This document shows positions 48,327 to 61,114 of a DNA stretch of 64,000 bases, one piece after another (position 1 is the first letter of the stretch; each line of letters starts with the position of its first letter). Where the stretch lies: NCBI GenBank assembly GCA_019426215.1, contig CM033391.1, positions 12,016,708-12,080,707 on the forward strand. Reading direction: 5' to 3'. The position numbers and the translations under genes are program-made. The stretch is from Buddleja alternifolia. Lineage: Eukaryota; Streptophyta; Magnoliopsida; Lamiales; Scrophulariaceae. Under the pieces are notes generated by a model. It was not told where the DNA came from and searched no databases. It saw only the letters and a list, made by a program, of their open reading frames with translations.

Positions 48327-49835
48327 TGTTAGGAAATTTCATGTTAGATGTTTTGATGATGACAAGATAGGATTCAATGTTAGAACCCAAAAATGTAAGC
48401 TTTCCGTTTTTCCTAGATTGATGTATAAGCGTTTAAAAGTTTGTAAATTATTATTTCTATTTTGTTTAGGCTTGTAATTTTTATCTTCATAGATTTTAGA
48501 CTAAGTCTTAGTAACTGAATCGCTAGTAGAATTTTAGGTGAGTCTATTAGAGAAGAAGTTGAAGACCAGCGTCTGAAGTTAACCAGAGATAAAGATTTTC
48601 TTCTTAGCGCCTGTCAAACGCTAAAAGACCATTTCAGGATATATGGATCAAGTGCTTAACTTGTCTCAAGCGATGGATGTAAGATTCACCTGAAATAAAT
48701 CCTCAAGTCATGAAGGACTTAAATGCAATCATTCAACGGACATTTATTTCCAACGGGAAATAAATTCAAATTGCATTAAATGCTTGATAAGAGCATTAAA
48801 TGTGATAAGCTACTGTGACTTGTGGACAAGCCACCTTTTGACCAGACTGTTAGAAATTTCAGAGTTTTAGCTGCTCCCGTCCAATCGGATTCAGCGAATT
48901 TTCAGGAATGTCAGACTTTAGGTATGTTCACGCGCCATGTGAAAGGCACGCTTCTACATGTGTCCAACGGACAGATCCCAAGAAATTGCCTATAAATACC
49001 TTACTCCAGAAAACCCTAAATATAACAACGAGAATATACAAGAAATTATTGTTAAAAATCTTACGTACATTCTTTCTGGAAAAAGCTTAGAAACCCCATA
49101 GCCAAAACCTTTCAAGCTTTCTATCTACATTCCAGACAGTCACAAATATCTCAATATCTTCCAAAGAAGAAATTCAAACTCCAACTGAGATATTCCAAGT
49201 TGTTTGATCTTCTCTAAAACAAACAAACCCTAGTGACAAACCTCAACCTTTCATCTGAGTGAGAAAAGTTGTTGAAACCTTTCAGGCAGTATTTTTGAGT
49301 GAGAGAAGCTTGAAGAAGACGATCTTCATTGGTGCTGAAGTCTGTGTGATCAAGGAGCCCAAGATCTTTTTCATCCATTACTATTTTGTAGAAGTTTCTG
49401 TGTGATTCTTTGATAATCATCATAGTAAATTCTTCCAAGTGAAAAAGGAGAAGAAGGACGTAGCTGGGATTACATCACCCAGTGAACCTTACAAATTATT
49501 GTGTCATTTATATTTTATTGTCTTATATTCATCACAGTATATTATTCTGAAAAAGACAAATAAAATTGCAAAGCGATTAACTTAACTAAAAGAACGCTAA
49601 ACATTATTTCCGCTGTGCTAACCCTGATTAAGCGATCTAAGCGTTGCCCTACTTTGGTAAACTGCTGAAATCACTGAGTCTAAGTTAACTACTCTGAAGC
49701 ATCTGACCCAAGCGCTCAGCTTTCCAAGCGTTCAAATTTCTAAAGTGATACGAAAATTTGTGAAGTCGAAAAAGACTTCAGGGTCTATTCAATCCCTCCC
49801 CTTCTAGACCCTTTCGTATGCCACTTGGGACCACC
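48327..49835 (+). repeat. 3' LTR of the SIRE-type element
   Basis: Paired with 35817-37346. It has a short deletion near 49685 and about 20-25 base differences by hand count. Confidence 0.92.
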
Positions 49836-50195
49836 CCAAGGTGAACCCATAATAGACCCAAGATGGAACCAAACCAAGTTTTCAAGTCATTTCCATCAAC
49901 ACATTCCTAAGTCCCAACCATGTAATTACACATATAAGCATAGATGAAGCTATATGCATATCATTAAAGATTGTGTGGGATCCAAGTTGAAACCAAATTG
50001 GAACTAACTTAAAACCAAGTTGGATCCAACCTAAAACCAAGGTGGAACCAAGTAGAACCTAACCCAATAGAACCCAATAGGAACCAAATCCAACCCAACC
50101 TAACACAAAAAAATTTGGAACCAACCCAACCCAAAACTAGTTGGGTTGGGTTGGAACCATGGGTCCAAAACCATTTTGCCCCCTCTAATATTGAA

Positions 50196-53100
50196 TCATT
50201 TATTGGATAAATTGGTGTACGACACAACTTTGAATAATCAGTGGACCAGGAATCGATTAACCCACTGAATTATTTGAAGAACTTAATTCTCACTACGAAA
50301 TCTATCCAACGAGATTTCAAAAATTGTAGTGGGATTGCAATGTTTCGAAAAATGTAGTGGGAGCCAAGTAAAATTAAAGTCCTAGTTTTACTTGTGTACA
50401 AGATAAACATCCTAATTGAATCTTGTTTATTTTCTGCGTTTGTATCTCTCTTAGAAATAAGACCGGTTTAAAATAATGCTTGAGAATTTTGTCTGTACTG
50501 GCCTAACCAAATCAACAGACTTAGAAACTTGAGGAAGGTCCTCAGAGTCATTGATTTGTATGCGTGAAGCAAGAACTACTCAAGTCTAAGAATGAGACAA
50601 TGAGTGGGGCTTAAATACGAGGCGCACTGGACATAGAACAGTGTGTTTTGGAAACAACTGTTCTATGACCGATTTTCTCAACTTTTTGCATTCTACATTC
50701 TAGAGCTAGTGCTCATGATTGAAGAATTAGAAAGAAGTACAAAAGCAGGAGAAACAAGAGGTGATCAATATTGGAACTAGACATGGTGTCGGGTGTATCC
50801 AAATATAATCCACTTCTGCTCTTTTATAATTCTGAACACACTTGGATGATTGATTAGTTTCACCAAATGGTACTAAGAAAGTTATTATTTCTGACATAGT
50901 CAAGAAATGGTACTTCTTTAAGTTTGGTAATAACTTTCATTGCATTTATTTTGGAAATAAGTGTGGGAATAATACATCCTTACTAAAATTGTTAACACGA
51001 TTTGAAAGTTCAAAATTAGTATACTATGAATACATAAACTATAGAACGTAGTATGCTAGAAACAAAGCAAAGAAATTGTTTGGCAACTAAGATTATGTTA
51101 TGCCTTGCAAAAGATTCACTAGTTAGGAGAAACGTGGGGGTACAAGCCCATTGGGATTGGATCCCTATCCAAACTTAAGAATCTTATTTCATAGTCAAGA
51201 TGACCAAATTTCCCTTCACATGGAACATATTAAAAAGCCACTCAAGTTCTAAATTTTGTGCGTACTGACGTCTATGGTTGAATATATAGTATCATATTAA
51301 GACATTACAATTGGATTGTAAGGTCAAGTATATGATTTCCTAATTTGACCCGTTCCTAGAAGAACGTAACATAACTTCACAGTTTACACTTCCAGCGACT
51401 TTACAAATGCATAGGGTAGTAGTATGCAAGAACGAGACATCGTTGGACATGAATCATTCTATACTAAGCTACATAGAATTACCTAATTCATAGTGAGTCA
51501 TGCGCCACTCATAGGTTCATCTTGAATAGATGTCTCTCCAAATTCATTCCTATGGCACCATATCAGATGTGGCGCCAATGGAAGTCTGATCTTAGAAATG
51601 TGACAGTATGGGAATTCCCAACCTATGTAGAAAAGATAAAGGTAAAGAATTTGGAGGCTTTGTCCTTAAAAGGACGTTTTGTTAGTTATCCCAATGATTC
51701 AGTGGGAAAACTCTTTTTACCTACATGATGATTAGGGGATCATTATGGCCTTAGAGGTCTGTTTGCTCGAATATAAGATCGTTCGAGAAATTAGAGAAGG
51801 TGGAAAGATTATTCTAAGAGAATAAAACAAAACATCTTAGGAAGCTACTATTCAAGGAAGCAAACTAAGCCCATTAAAACACAACCACCAACGATTGATA
51901 TGGAAGAGTCTCTCGGCCACCTGAGAGAAGTGGTTGTCTACTATAAAGAAAGCATAAGATGAATGATGTAGCAGAGGAGAACCAAGGATACAATCCCTCT
52001 ACTATGGCAAATCGATGGTGGATATGGACTCTACGAGAAGGTGTCAAAGTTATGAAAGTGAAAATGGATTAGATGTCTTTGAGTCAATCCTAGACTCTAG
52101 TAGATCGCCCCAAGAGTTTTGTACTCATCAGAGGCTAATACATCTACAATAAAAAGAATGATTCGAATGGCAAGGCCAGGCTGATGGCGAAAGGGTGTAG
52201 TCAAAAGAAGGGCATTGACTATGAGGAAGCCCCTTTGCCATAACTACAATCAAATCCATTAGATTCTTACTTTCGATAACAACACACCAATATTATGAAA
52301 ATCTAGCACGTGGATGTGAAGACTCGTTCATAAATGGATTTCTCTAGAAAGACATCCATTTTGAACAGCCCAAGGTTTTCACATTTGCGGTCGATTCTCA
52401 TCAGGTCTATATGTTGTATGAATCCATTTATGGATTTAAGCGGACCTCTCGTAGTCAGAATCTTTACTTTGATGACATAATTTGGAATTATGATATCATC
52501 AAAACAAAGAGAGACCATCTGTGTGCAACAAGGTTAGTGGGAACAAGCTATCATTTCTGGTGCTATATATAGAGAATGCTATACTTAGGAGAAATTATGT
52601 GGGCTCATTGACTATGTCAAGATATAAACATCGAGCATATTCTCCATGAAAGACTTGGGAGAAGCCATCTTTATCCTTAAAATTGCATCTATGAAAATAG
52701 AGCGAATATGATAATGGGCCCCTCCCAAGCCCTTTGCCTAGAATAAATCCTAAAGCAATTTAGGAAGAAGATCTGAGAAAGAGCTCTTGCCTAGAGAGGA
52801 AGAGCAATGGGTAAACATAATATATATCATGAAGTACTTGAGAAGGACTTAGGATATATTCTTTTTCTATGCCCATGGAGAACTGATAGTGGAAGTTTTA
52901 TACTTACTCGGACCTTGAGTCTGACAAAGGAGATTAAAATTCCACTTTGGGTTAATATTCACCCTCAATTATGGAGTAGTAACTTGGAAAGGTTCCAAGT
53001 AAAATGCTCTACTACTGAGAATGAATATGAAAAGCCTCGGAGTCTTGGAGGCTGTCGAAGGAAACTGTTTGGATCTGAAGTTCGTGGTGGAACTTCTATT

Positions 53101-53377
53101 GGTCCCTAGCGCAGAGCTTGCATTGTCACTTTACTGTGATGAAATAAAGTTCACGCGTATGAAAGGAACCTAGGTCTCACAAATCCAGACAAATGATGAG
53201 ATACAACATCTCTTGAGAGATGGTTGGAAAGGGAGATGTAGCCTTGTAGAAAATAAGCAGCCGATTAAACGGATGACCCTCTCACTGAGCCATTATCACA
53301 GGCGGTGCTAGAGCGACATATTTTAGAAGATGGGTATTTAATACCATAGCAATTGGCATAGAGTGCAAGTGGGAGAT
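50196..53377 (+). pseudogene. Gag-pol remnant of Copia element B
   Basis: This is the heavily decayed body of element B after the hAT-like insertion. Recognisable pieces, in order, are the integrase C-terminal region (APYQMWRQWKSDLRNVTVW near 51560, then GRFVSYPNDSVGKLF), RT pieces (NDSNGKARLMAKGCSQKKG near 52160; FSMKDLGEAIF near 52640), and RNase H pieces (STTENEYEK near 53010; a VPSAELALSLYCD-like stretch near 53105). The part before 51480 is too decayed to assign. Stops and shifts occur throughout, so there is no function. AAGTGGGAGAT directly before 53378 is the PPT. Confidence 0.75.
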
Positions 53378-55045
53378 TGTTGGGAATGTGCCCCCGATGC
53401 CAACGAGGAGTTAGAATATAAGGCTTGAGTTTATATTGTGTAACCTCTAATTAATATAAAGGCAATAGTATGTTGTTCGTATAATTCTTGATGGAATATA
53501 TAAAGTCTTAAATGAACAACTAGTCCATGTGTGTCAAGGCAAACCTTCGCACTCCTTATTGTAGTTAAGAAGATGGGCAGTAGAAGGGTTTCATACTTGA
53601 TCACTTAAATGGTTCGCAAGTCAAAGAATCTCAATTAGGCATCGAGATTCGTATGAACTTGTATGACACATGCTTTGACAAAGGAGTGTCAGTCGAACAC
53701 TATGGGATAGTGGGAGTTTGTGTCATAGATACATTGATGGGATTAGTGTATTCGAACACGGCTCATAGTAATCCGATCACATGGGTTTTTACTCAGTGAC
53801 TGTCAATGATTAGATTGCTGATTATGAAGGTATGCGTGAGCCTTAGACCTGAGGAGTTACGGTCACAATGTGCTTGTGACGTTGGATTTTGTCACTAGAA
53901 TAGTTAGGCCCAATTCACCCGTTAAATGGTGGGGTCAACCTCGAAATGCGTTCCAATGGGCAAGTAGCATGTGAAGTGATTACCAAGAGGGAATTCATTG
54001 TCTCCAAAGTAAACGAGAAGTATCCTATGCGATCATAGGTAAATGAGATTGAAATTTTCTGGCCAGAGCTAATGAACTAACTCGTGTTTAGTAATCTCGT
54101 ATTACTATAATTCTTAAGCATAATATCGAGTCCTGTGAGTTTGACATATTCCATGACTCTCACTCGATCAGGATATGTAAGTGAAGGGATTATGGTATTT
54201 ATAATCTAGAGATTCGTAATGACATAGTCATTTCGTACCCGATTGGGCTACGATGTGGGGCCACGGTGCTGGCTAGGTGTCACCCACATCCTTTGGTATC
54301 CTCCTATTGCCAATTGAGACGAACGTAGAGAATCGAGCTATAAAGGAATATACAGGGAAATCGAGTCTCTTATTTGGAGGGTGTTTTGGTAATTTGTCTT
54401 TGGAAAGACAAATTAATTTAATTGGATTAAACAATGGTAAATTAAATTAATTAGTTTGAATATTTAATTAACTAGGTTAATTAAACATTCAAACTAGAAT
54501 ATTAATTAATTATTTATTTAATTGATTAATGTTCATTTAACCAATATATATTTAATTAGATTTTATTAATTGATTAAATTAATTGGACTAAATTGACTTG
54601 GTCAACTTAGCCTAACTAAAGTCCAAAAGCCCATATGGGGCGTGTAACTTGGAGCTTAAGTTGGAGGATTTATTTAATTCTCCAACACAAGCTCTAGAGT
54701 GAATTATCTAAGAGAAATAATTCACGTAACGTGAAATCCTCCACTAGAAATACAATACAGAGAAAACATTTTTCTTCATTCTCTCTCTCGCTAGGCGCCT
54801 ATGGAGATGGAGTCGAAGATTTCCTGGAGTCAATTCCACCACATGATGATCTAGAGACGGTACAATTGAACCGTTGGAAAAGATTGAAGATTCGCGAGGA
54901 TTAAAGATTGAATACGCAAAAAGGTAAGTTTTTCGTATTCATCTTTTTCTTGTTTAAAATCGACGAAAGCTGAGAATTGATCTTGGTTTGGGAACTCGGA
55001 TCTATTTTTATATTCCGCTGCGCATGCCTAACAGGATTCCCTACA
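53378..55045 (+). repeat. 3' LTR of Copia element B
   Basis: A 1668-bp block starts TGTTGGGAATGTGCCCCC after a PPT and ends GGATTCCCTACA. Its last ~690 bp match 32300-32981 at roughly 90% by eye. It abuts the RT of element C, so B or a product of B interrupted element C there. Confidence 0.85.
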
Positions 55046-55668
55046 ATGCCTTGACTGATGTCAATAAGCCTATGTGATTCCTCATTAGCAGTATGTCATC
55101 AACATACAACACTAGGAATGTCAACTTGCTCCCACTGGACAATTTATAGATACACGGTTCATCTTCGTTCTTAATGATTCCATAAAATTTAGCTTCTTGA
55201 TTAAATCGTTGATTCCAGTTGTGAGACGCCTGCTTAAGTCCATAAATGGACTTATTTAGCTTGAAAACCTTATGAGAATCTATATCAGATATAAAACCTC
55301 TAGGCTGCTGTATATAAATGTCCTCCTCGAGGTATCCATTTAAAAATGCAGTTTTCATATCCATTTACCAGATTTCATAATCTAGGTTCGCTGCAATGGC
55401 GAGCAGAATTCAAATGGACTTGATCATTGCTACGGGCGAAAAGGTTTCCCCATAGTCAATGCCCTTTTTTTTTTACTATAACCTTTCGCGACAAGTCTGG
55501 CCTTATAGGTTTCTACCTTGCCATCGGGACCAATCTTTTGTTATAGATCCACCCCTATCGGCCATACACCCTCAAGGAGATCAGTAAGAGTCCAGAATTG
55601 GTTCAAATACATCAAATCCATCTCTCCTTTCATGGCTTCTAGCCATTTTTCGAAATCAATATCAATCG
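55046..55668 (-). pseudogene. Reverse transcriptase of Copia element C
   Basis: Minus-strand RT of the Copia type. Upstream pieces (VAKGYSKKKGIDYGETF) lie near 55450-55510. Then comes an open segment from 55364 with DMKTAFLNGYLEEDIYIQQP, SIYGLKQAS and an intact YVDD (LYVDDILLMRN). The frame has a stop just before the open segment and others further upstream. It is cut at 55046 by the LTR of element B, so RNase H and the 3' LTR of C are not attached here. Confidence 0.85.
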
Positions 55669-55676
55669 GCTGCTTG

Positions 55677-56324
55677 CAGGGGCGGAACTAGGAATTTTGC
55701 CGAGGGGGGAGCGAGATTATATGTTGTGATATAGTTTTACATTTTATTTTTTTTGCTAGATAGATGAAGGATTTAGGGGGGGCCCGCGGTACGGTACACT
55801 ATATTTATGAGGGAAAATATAATAAGGAACTAAAATTACCCTATTCATAAACCTAAGATTTCTGTTATCCGCTTTGTTTGAGTTGTAAAAATGTGTGATG
55901 AAGGAGGGAGAAAGTGAAAATTCGAGAATTGGTAATGGATTGAAAAAGTCAAATGACATACTAAGTATTTTTTAGTAATAGAGGGGGCTATTTTTTAGTA
56001 ATAGAGGGGGTTATTTTTTAGGGGGCAAATTTACAAATGTTATATCTTTATAGGTAGAAGTGACAATTTTAAAATTTTGAGGGGAGGCAAAATTACAAAT
56101 GTTATAGCCTTATATGTAGAAGTGACAATTTTAAAATTTTGAGGGGAGGGGGGGGGGGGCAAAATTGCAAATGTTATAGTCTTATAGGTAGAAGTGATAA
56201 TTTTAAAATTTTGAGGGGGGGGGGCGAAATTGCAAATTTTACAAATTTTATAGGCCTAAGTGAGATTTTTTAAAATTTGAGGGGGGCCGGTGGCACCTAC
56301 CAGCCCCCTCTCCCTCCGTCCCTG
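55677..56324. mobile_element. hAT-like MITE, 648 bp
   Basis: The ends CAGGGGCGGA and TCCGTCCCTG are inverted repeats. They are flanked by an 8-bp TSD with one mismatch, GCTGCTTG (55669-55676) and GCTGTTTG (56325-56332). It encodes no transposase. The inside has repeated AAATTACAAATGTTATA and AATTTTGAGGGG units and a long G-run near 56150. It interrupts the pol of Copia element C. Confidence 0.85.
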
Positions 56325-56332
56325 GCTGTTTG

Positions 56333-56912
56333 CTCGTAGCTAGAGGGATCATCACCATAGCTTCCATTTGCTACAGCAAATAAATATTGCTTTTCATGCA
56401 GGTAACCATATCTCTCAGGCGGTCGAGATACTCTGCTAGAGTGTCGCAGCAACGGTTGTGTCTTTTAAGTTTTAGGTTCAGTTCTTTGTACTTGAATTGG
56501 TGTCTCCGAAGGGGATTCATTTAGTTCTTCTAATAGAATGAGTTTCCTACCTGCACCTCCTTCTCTAATGAACTTGTCTTCGAGAAAGAAAGCTTGCAAA
56601 GACATGATTTTGATAGGTAAAACAGATATTCCATGGAGTCAGTGGGAAAACCTATGAATCAACCCTTAAGGGATCTTTGGTCTAGTTTCTCTACCTTAGT
56701 CTTCTTAACATATGCGGGGCAACCCCATATTCTTATTTACTTAAGATTAGATTTCCTTCCACGCCACCACTCATATGGTGTTTCAGGAACAGATTTCGAA
56801 GGACACTTATTCAATATATGTACTGCTGTAAGCAAAACATGTCCCCGCAATTAAACAGGTAAATCGGTGTAGCTAATCATAGATCTCGTCATGTCCAATA
56901 GTGTACGTATTC
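56333..56912 (-). pseudogene. Integrase C-terminal region of Copia element C
   Basis: On the minus strand, pieces of the integrase end and linker are readable, including a PETPYEWW-like segment near 56770, an IWGCPAYVKKTK-like segment near 56700, and a PPERYGYL-like segment near 56400. Stops and shifts are present. The segment is cut at 56912 by the solo LTR and continues at 58390. Confidence 0.75.
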
Positions 56913-58389
56913 TGTTTGGAATTTCATATTAGATGTTTTGATGATGACAAGATAGGATTTTATGTTAGACCCCGAAAGAATGTAAGTTTATATTTTTATA
57001 GAACTATTGTATAAGCGTTTGAAAGGTAGGCTTGTAGTTTTTATCTTTGTAGACTTTAGACTAAGTATTGGATAACAAGTCGCTAGTAGAATTCTAGGTG
57101 AGTCTATTAGAAATGAAGTTGAAGATCAGGGTCTGAAGACAAGCAAAGATGAAAATTTTGTCTTAAGCGATTGTCAATCGCTATGGACTGTTTCAAGGTT
57201 TATGAATCAAGCGATCAAGTAGATCAGATTCACCTGAAATAAATTCTGAAGTCATAAAGGACTTAAATGCAATCATTCAACGGACATTTATTTCCAACGG
57301 GAAATAAATTCAAATGCATTAAATGCTTGATAAGAGCATTAAATGTGATATGGACAGGTTGTACCTGGAGCACGCTACCTATTGGCTAAGACTATCAAAA
57401 TTTTAGAGTTCAAACCTGCCACATCAAATCAGTGTAGTAGGATTTCAGGAATGTCAGAGAAAAAGTATGACTCACTCGCGCGTGAGAGGCACGCTCCTAC
57501 ATGTGTCCAACGGACAAATCCCAAGAAAATGCCTATAAATACCTTACCCCCAGCAAACCCTAAATACACGTACATACACAAGAAAGTCAAAACTTTGCTG
57601 AAATTCTCTCTCAAGAAAAAGCTTAGAAACTCCATAGCCAAAATTCTTCCAAGCTTTTTACATACATTCCAGACAGTCATAAATATCTCAAACATCTTCA
57701 TAGAAGAACCATACACTATTATTAAGATATCCTGAGTTGTTTGAACTTCCTAAAATCAAACAAACCCGTGATCAAAACCCTCAACCTCCTCTGTCTGTGT
57801 GAAGAAGTTGTTGACTCTACAAGCAGTATTTTTGAGTGAGAGAAGCTTGTTGGTGAAGATCTTCATTGGTGTTGAAGTCTGTGTGATCAAAGATCCCAAG
57901 ATCATCATCCCCTCCTCTATTTTGTAGAAGCCTCTGTGTGATCCTTCTATAAGCAATTTAGTGGAATTCGTCCAAGTGAACAAGGAGAAGAAGGACGTAG
58001 CTGGGATTACACCACCCAGTGAAACTTACAAATTATTATGTTATTTACTATCATTTACTGTTTTATCATCTTACTTTATATATTCTATTTTTATCTTGAA
58101 AAGGACAAGTAAAACGGTTAAGCGACTATTTGACCAAAACGAATGCTAAAGCTTTAAAATATTTTACGCTATGCTAACCCTGATTAAGCGATCTAAGCTT
58201 TACCCTACTTTGGTAAATTGCTAAAATCACTAAGTCTAAGTTATCTTTACTGTAGCGCCTGACCTAGCGCTCAGCTTCCTAAGTGTTCAAATATTTAAAA
58301 GTGATACGAAATTTTTGAAGTCGAAAAAGACTTCAAGGTCTATTCAACCCCCCCTTCTAGACCCTTTCGTATGCCACTTAGGACCATCA
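56913..58389 (+). mobile_element. Solo LTR of a SIRE-type element
   Basis: This 1.48-kb block matches the LTRs at 35817 and 48327 along its length, including TTAGATGTTTTGATGATGAC near the start, TATAAAT at 57534 and the end CCCTTTCGTATGCCACTT. It starts TGTTTGGAA and ends GGACCATCA. Flanks are TATTC and ATTTC, an imperfect TSD. There is no internal region. Divergence from the full element is clearly greater than between that element's two LTRs, so it is an older insertion. Confidence 0.88.
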
Positions 58390-58764
58390 ATTTCTACGTT
58401 TAGCTACTCCATTAAATTGTGGGGTTGTTGGAGGAGTAAGTTGAAACACTATGCCTTGTTCCTTTAATAACTCATCAAACTCAACACTCATGTATTCACC
58501 ACCACGATCAGATCGCAGTGTCTTAATACTGTGCTTGGTTTGCTTTTCAGTCATAGTTTTGAACTCTTTGAACCATTCAAGAGCTTCAGACTTATGTTTC
58601 ATTAAATACACGAGTCCATATCTACTATGGTCATTAGTGAATGTAATGAAGTACTGAAAACCTCCGTAGGCGTCATCCTTAAAGGGCCCACAAACACCTG
58701 TATGAACTAAATCCAAAACTTCCTTGGATCTTTCAAAATATCCGGTGAAGGGTGACCTAGTCAT
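58390..58764 (-). pseudogene. Integrase core of Copia element C
   Basis: Minus-strand Copia integrase core (FITFTNDHSRYGLVYLM, LRSDRGGEYMS). The first catalytic Asp is Gly (LVHTGVCGPF, codon at 58698-58696) and the Glu position is Lys (GVAKRRN, codon at 58401-58399), so it is catalytically dead. The solo LTR lies directly after the Lys-containing motif; the downstream part of the domain continues at 56912. Confidence 0.88.
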
Positions 58765-59120
58765 TTAACCTTTCAGACAGGATTCACATGTTGGATATGG
58801 ATCAGATCCAAGTGTGCCAATTAGCCCTCGTTTCATGAATCTTGAATTCAAAGGCATGTCCAAGTCTAAGATGCCGCATAAATCTTTAGTTAGTTCCATT
58901 CATACTACACTTCCTAGTCATAGTGTTAACCATGCAATGGTTTTGAAAATTAATATAATACAATCCATTAACTAAAGATGCTGAGCCAATGTTTTTATTT
59001 CTAAAATAAATATCACAACCATTGTCATTAAAAGTAAACAAGTATCCTTTCCTGACCAACACAGGAATAGAAATATTATTTTTAAGCTTAGTTATCTAAG
59101 GTAATAGAATTTAAAGTCAT
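58765..59120 (-). pseudogene. GAG-pre-integrase region of Copia element C
   Basis: Decayed minus-strand sequence between protease and integrase. Short pieces such as NNISIPVLVRKGYLFTF and NGLYYINFQNH fit the usual linker and pre-integrase segment. Stops occur throughout. Confidence 0.6.
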
Positions 59121-59879
59121 TTATGTAATAGAAGTGCTTCCAACGTGTGTAGCTGCGACACTGTGCCAACTTCCCACATTAATCATCACTTCTCTTTCTC
59201 CCAGCTTCCTACTTGTTTTTAGATCCTGGTTCAAAACACAGATGTGAGCACTAGCTCTTGAATCTAGAATCCACGAAGTAGAGAATATAGTCATAGAACA
59301 ATTAGTTTCAGAAACAAAAAGTTCTATACCTGCCTTTTTAGCTTTCAGCTTAGGAAAATTGCGCTTCCAGTGGCCTAGCTCGTTGCATAGAAGGCATATG
59401 TCCCTTTTGTTCTTGGAGCCCTTGGCTTTGAACTTCTGAGCCTTTGTTATCTTGGGTTCTTTGATTTTTCTAGCTAATTCCGTGTTATTCGAAATAATAG
59501 AAATTTTGAATGCACCCCACTTTTCTCTTTTTCGTTGTTGTGCAATCATCAGATTGCTCACAAGTACTGAAAGTGATCCTTCAATGTCATCCATTTCAAA
59601 GTTGATGACATAATCCAAGAACGATCTAGGGAGTGATTGGAGAATGAGATCCACTTGAAGATGGATGTCCATGTAGAAATCCATAGACCTAAGTCTCTCT
59701 AACATGGATATCATATTCAAAACATGGTCCTTTACATCCTCATGGTCTTTCATCTTAGTGTTGAATAACTTTTTCGATACAAAGTATCTAATAGACTTAA
59801 CTCGTTTCCGGAACCGTTCCTCCAAGTGCAACATGTCAAACTTTGGCCCAATACAACCCATATAATAAAAAGAAACCAA
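59121..59879 (-). pseudogene. Gag and protease start of Copia element C
   Basis: A 252-residue minus-strand frame. It has the UBN2-type capsid region (KLFNTKMKDHEDVKDHVLNM, LQVDLILQSLPRSF) and a zinc knuckle whose last Cys is Phe (CLLCNELGHWKRNF). A protease active site reads DSRAS instead of DSGAS (WILDSRASAHIC). Gag and protease are in one frame, as in most Copia elements. The lesions in the knuckle and protease show it is inactive. The gag N-terminus is missing or decayed upstream of 59879. Confidence 0.85.
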
Positions 59880-61114
59880 CCCTTAAGCCCATACGAGATG
59901 TAACCATCACATAATGATAAAGAGGGCACATAATCAAACTAAACACATATGTGATTATTATTAAATCTTATTTAATATTAATTAAATCTAATTTAATTAA
60001 TTTCTCACAATAAATTCAATTTATTTTGAACTTTACTAGTAATGGGTCAAGCCCAAACATTTTCTTTAAGCCAATTAAAGTGGATCTTATCAAATAAAGT
60101 CCAGCATGGGTGAAATAATTTAAAAGCAAAATTAAACTTTACTTATATCCAACTTAAATTATTTTGGCCTAATCTAATTTAAATTAATCCATAAAATAAA
60201 GCAAGGCCCAACAAGCTTTATTTAGTCACTTAATTCCAATTTATATACCAGAATTAAATTTGACGATTAACTTTAAGTGGCTAATAAATCCAATTTTTAT
60301 CTTAGAAAAATCTAATTTTTCAAATAAACTAATTAATATTAAATCTAATTTAATCTCAATTAAAATACAATTTTAAATAAAGTAATAAAAATTAAATCCA
60401 ATTTAATCTCAATTAAAAATTCAATTTTAAAATTGAACAAGATTTTATGGGGCCTTTTAATTATAAAATTAATCCACAAAAAATAATTTAAAAAATGATA
60501 ATTGGGCTTGAGCATAATTTTATTTTCAAAATCAACCATTGGGTTCAAAATACATCCAAAGGACTAAACGGGCCTAGCCCCAATTTAAAAATTAATTCTA
60601 AACTTGTAGGATTAATTTTTCAAGGTTCGAGCCTGGCGCGACAAAAATCAAAATTACACGTCGGGCTAGGCCCTATGCACGGCACTGCCCTAGCTGAGAC
60701 AGCGTCGTGCCCCAGTTCCACACTGCTCCGTGTGATTTGATCGCATGGCTCTATACGGCTGCATAGCAGCGCGACATGTGACTCGGCTAGGCCGCGTAAA
60801 GCAGGCGCGACACAACGCCGCCAGCCGTCGGGTGGCGCACCTGCGCTGTCCGACGGCTGTTTTCCAGCGTTGCCACCATGGCTTCGCTTCGTCTTTTTCA
60901 ATCATGAAATTTAATCATCAAAAACCCAATAATTTAAACATGCATAATATTAAATCATAACACCCAATTTTTACGTTTTTGCATACAATACGAAAAAACA
61001 TAAAAAACTCATATTTATATTAATCAAAAAATATAAACATTCAAACATGCATTCATATTCATCAAATAACATTAATACATGAACACATGAAAAATTATCA
61101 AAATCATGATTTTT
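59880..61114 (-). other. Leader of Copia element C
   Basis: AT-rich non-coding sequence rich in AATTTAATT, with a GC-rich island at about 60625-60900. It lies between the PBS and gag, as in elements A and B. Confidence 0.65.

Larger units (their letters stand above)
35817..49835 (+). mobile_element. SIRE-type Ty1/Copia retrotransposon, 14 kb
   Basis: LTRs of about 1.5 kb (35817-37346 and 48327-49835) start TGTTAGGAA and end near ACCACCA. The TSD is CAAGG (35812-35816 and after 49835), with the last base of the second LTR changed. Between them lie an initiator-Met PBS, gag, pol in Copia order (protease, integrase, RT, RNase H), a large third ORF, and a PPT. The long LTRs, large size and extra ORF after pol fit the SIRE/Maximus lineage. 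By hand count about 20-25 substitutions separate the LTRs, so insertion is recent. Damage in gag, integrase and the third ORF makes autonomous activity unlikely. Confidence 0.92.
35652..50187. mobile_element. hAT-like element, interrupted by the SIRE-type element
   Basis: The ends read TAGAGGTGTCAAATGG on the left and, inverted, TAGAGGGGGCAAAATGG on the right. They are flanked by an 8-bp TSD with one mismatch, GTATTGAA (35644-35651) and ATATTGAA (50188-50195). An 8-bp TSD and this type of TIR fit the hAT superfamily. Without the 14-kb guest the element is only about 510 bp, rich in GGTTGGGTT and its complement near the ends, and encodes nothing. It is a MITE-like, non-autonomous copy. A hairpin around ACCCAAAACTAGTTGGGTT lies near 50135. 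Confidence 0.75.

Noticed and set aside
60620..60960. Overlapping open frames on both strands as possible genes
   Set aside because: They coincide with a GC-rich island in a Copia leader. Low stop-codon density from GC content explains them and no domain is visible.
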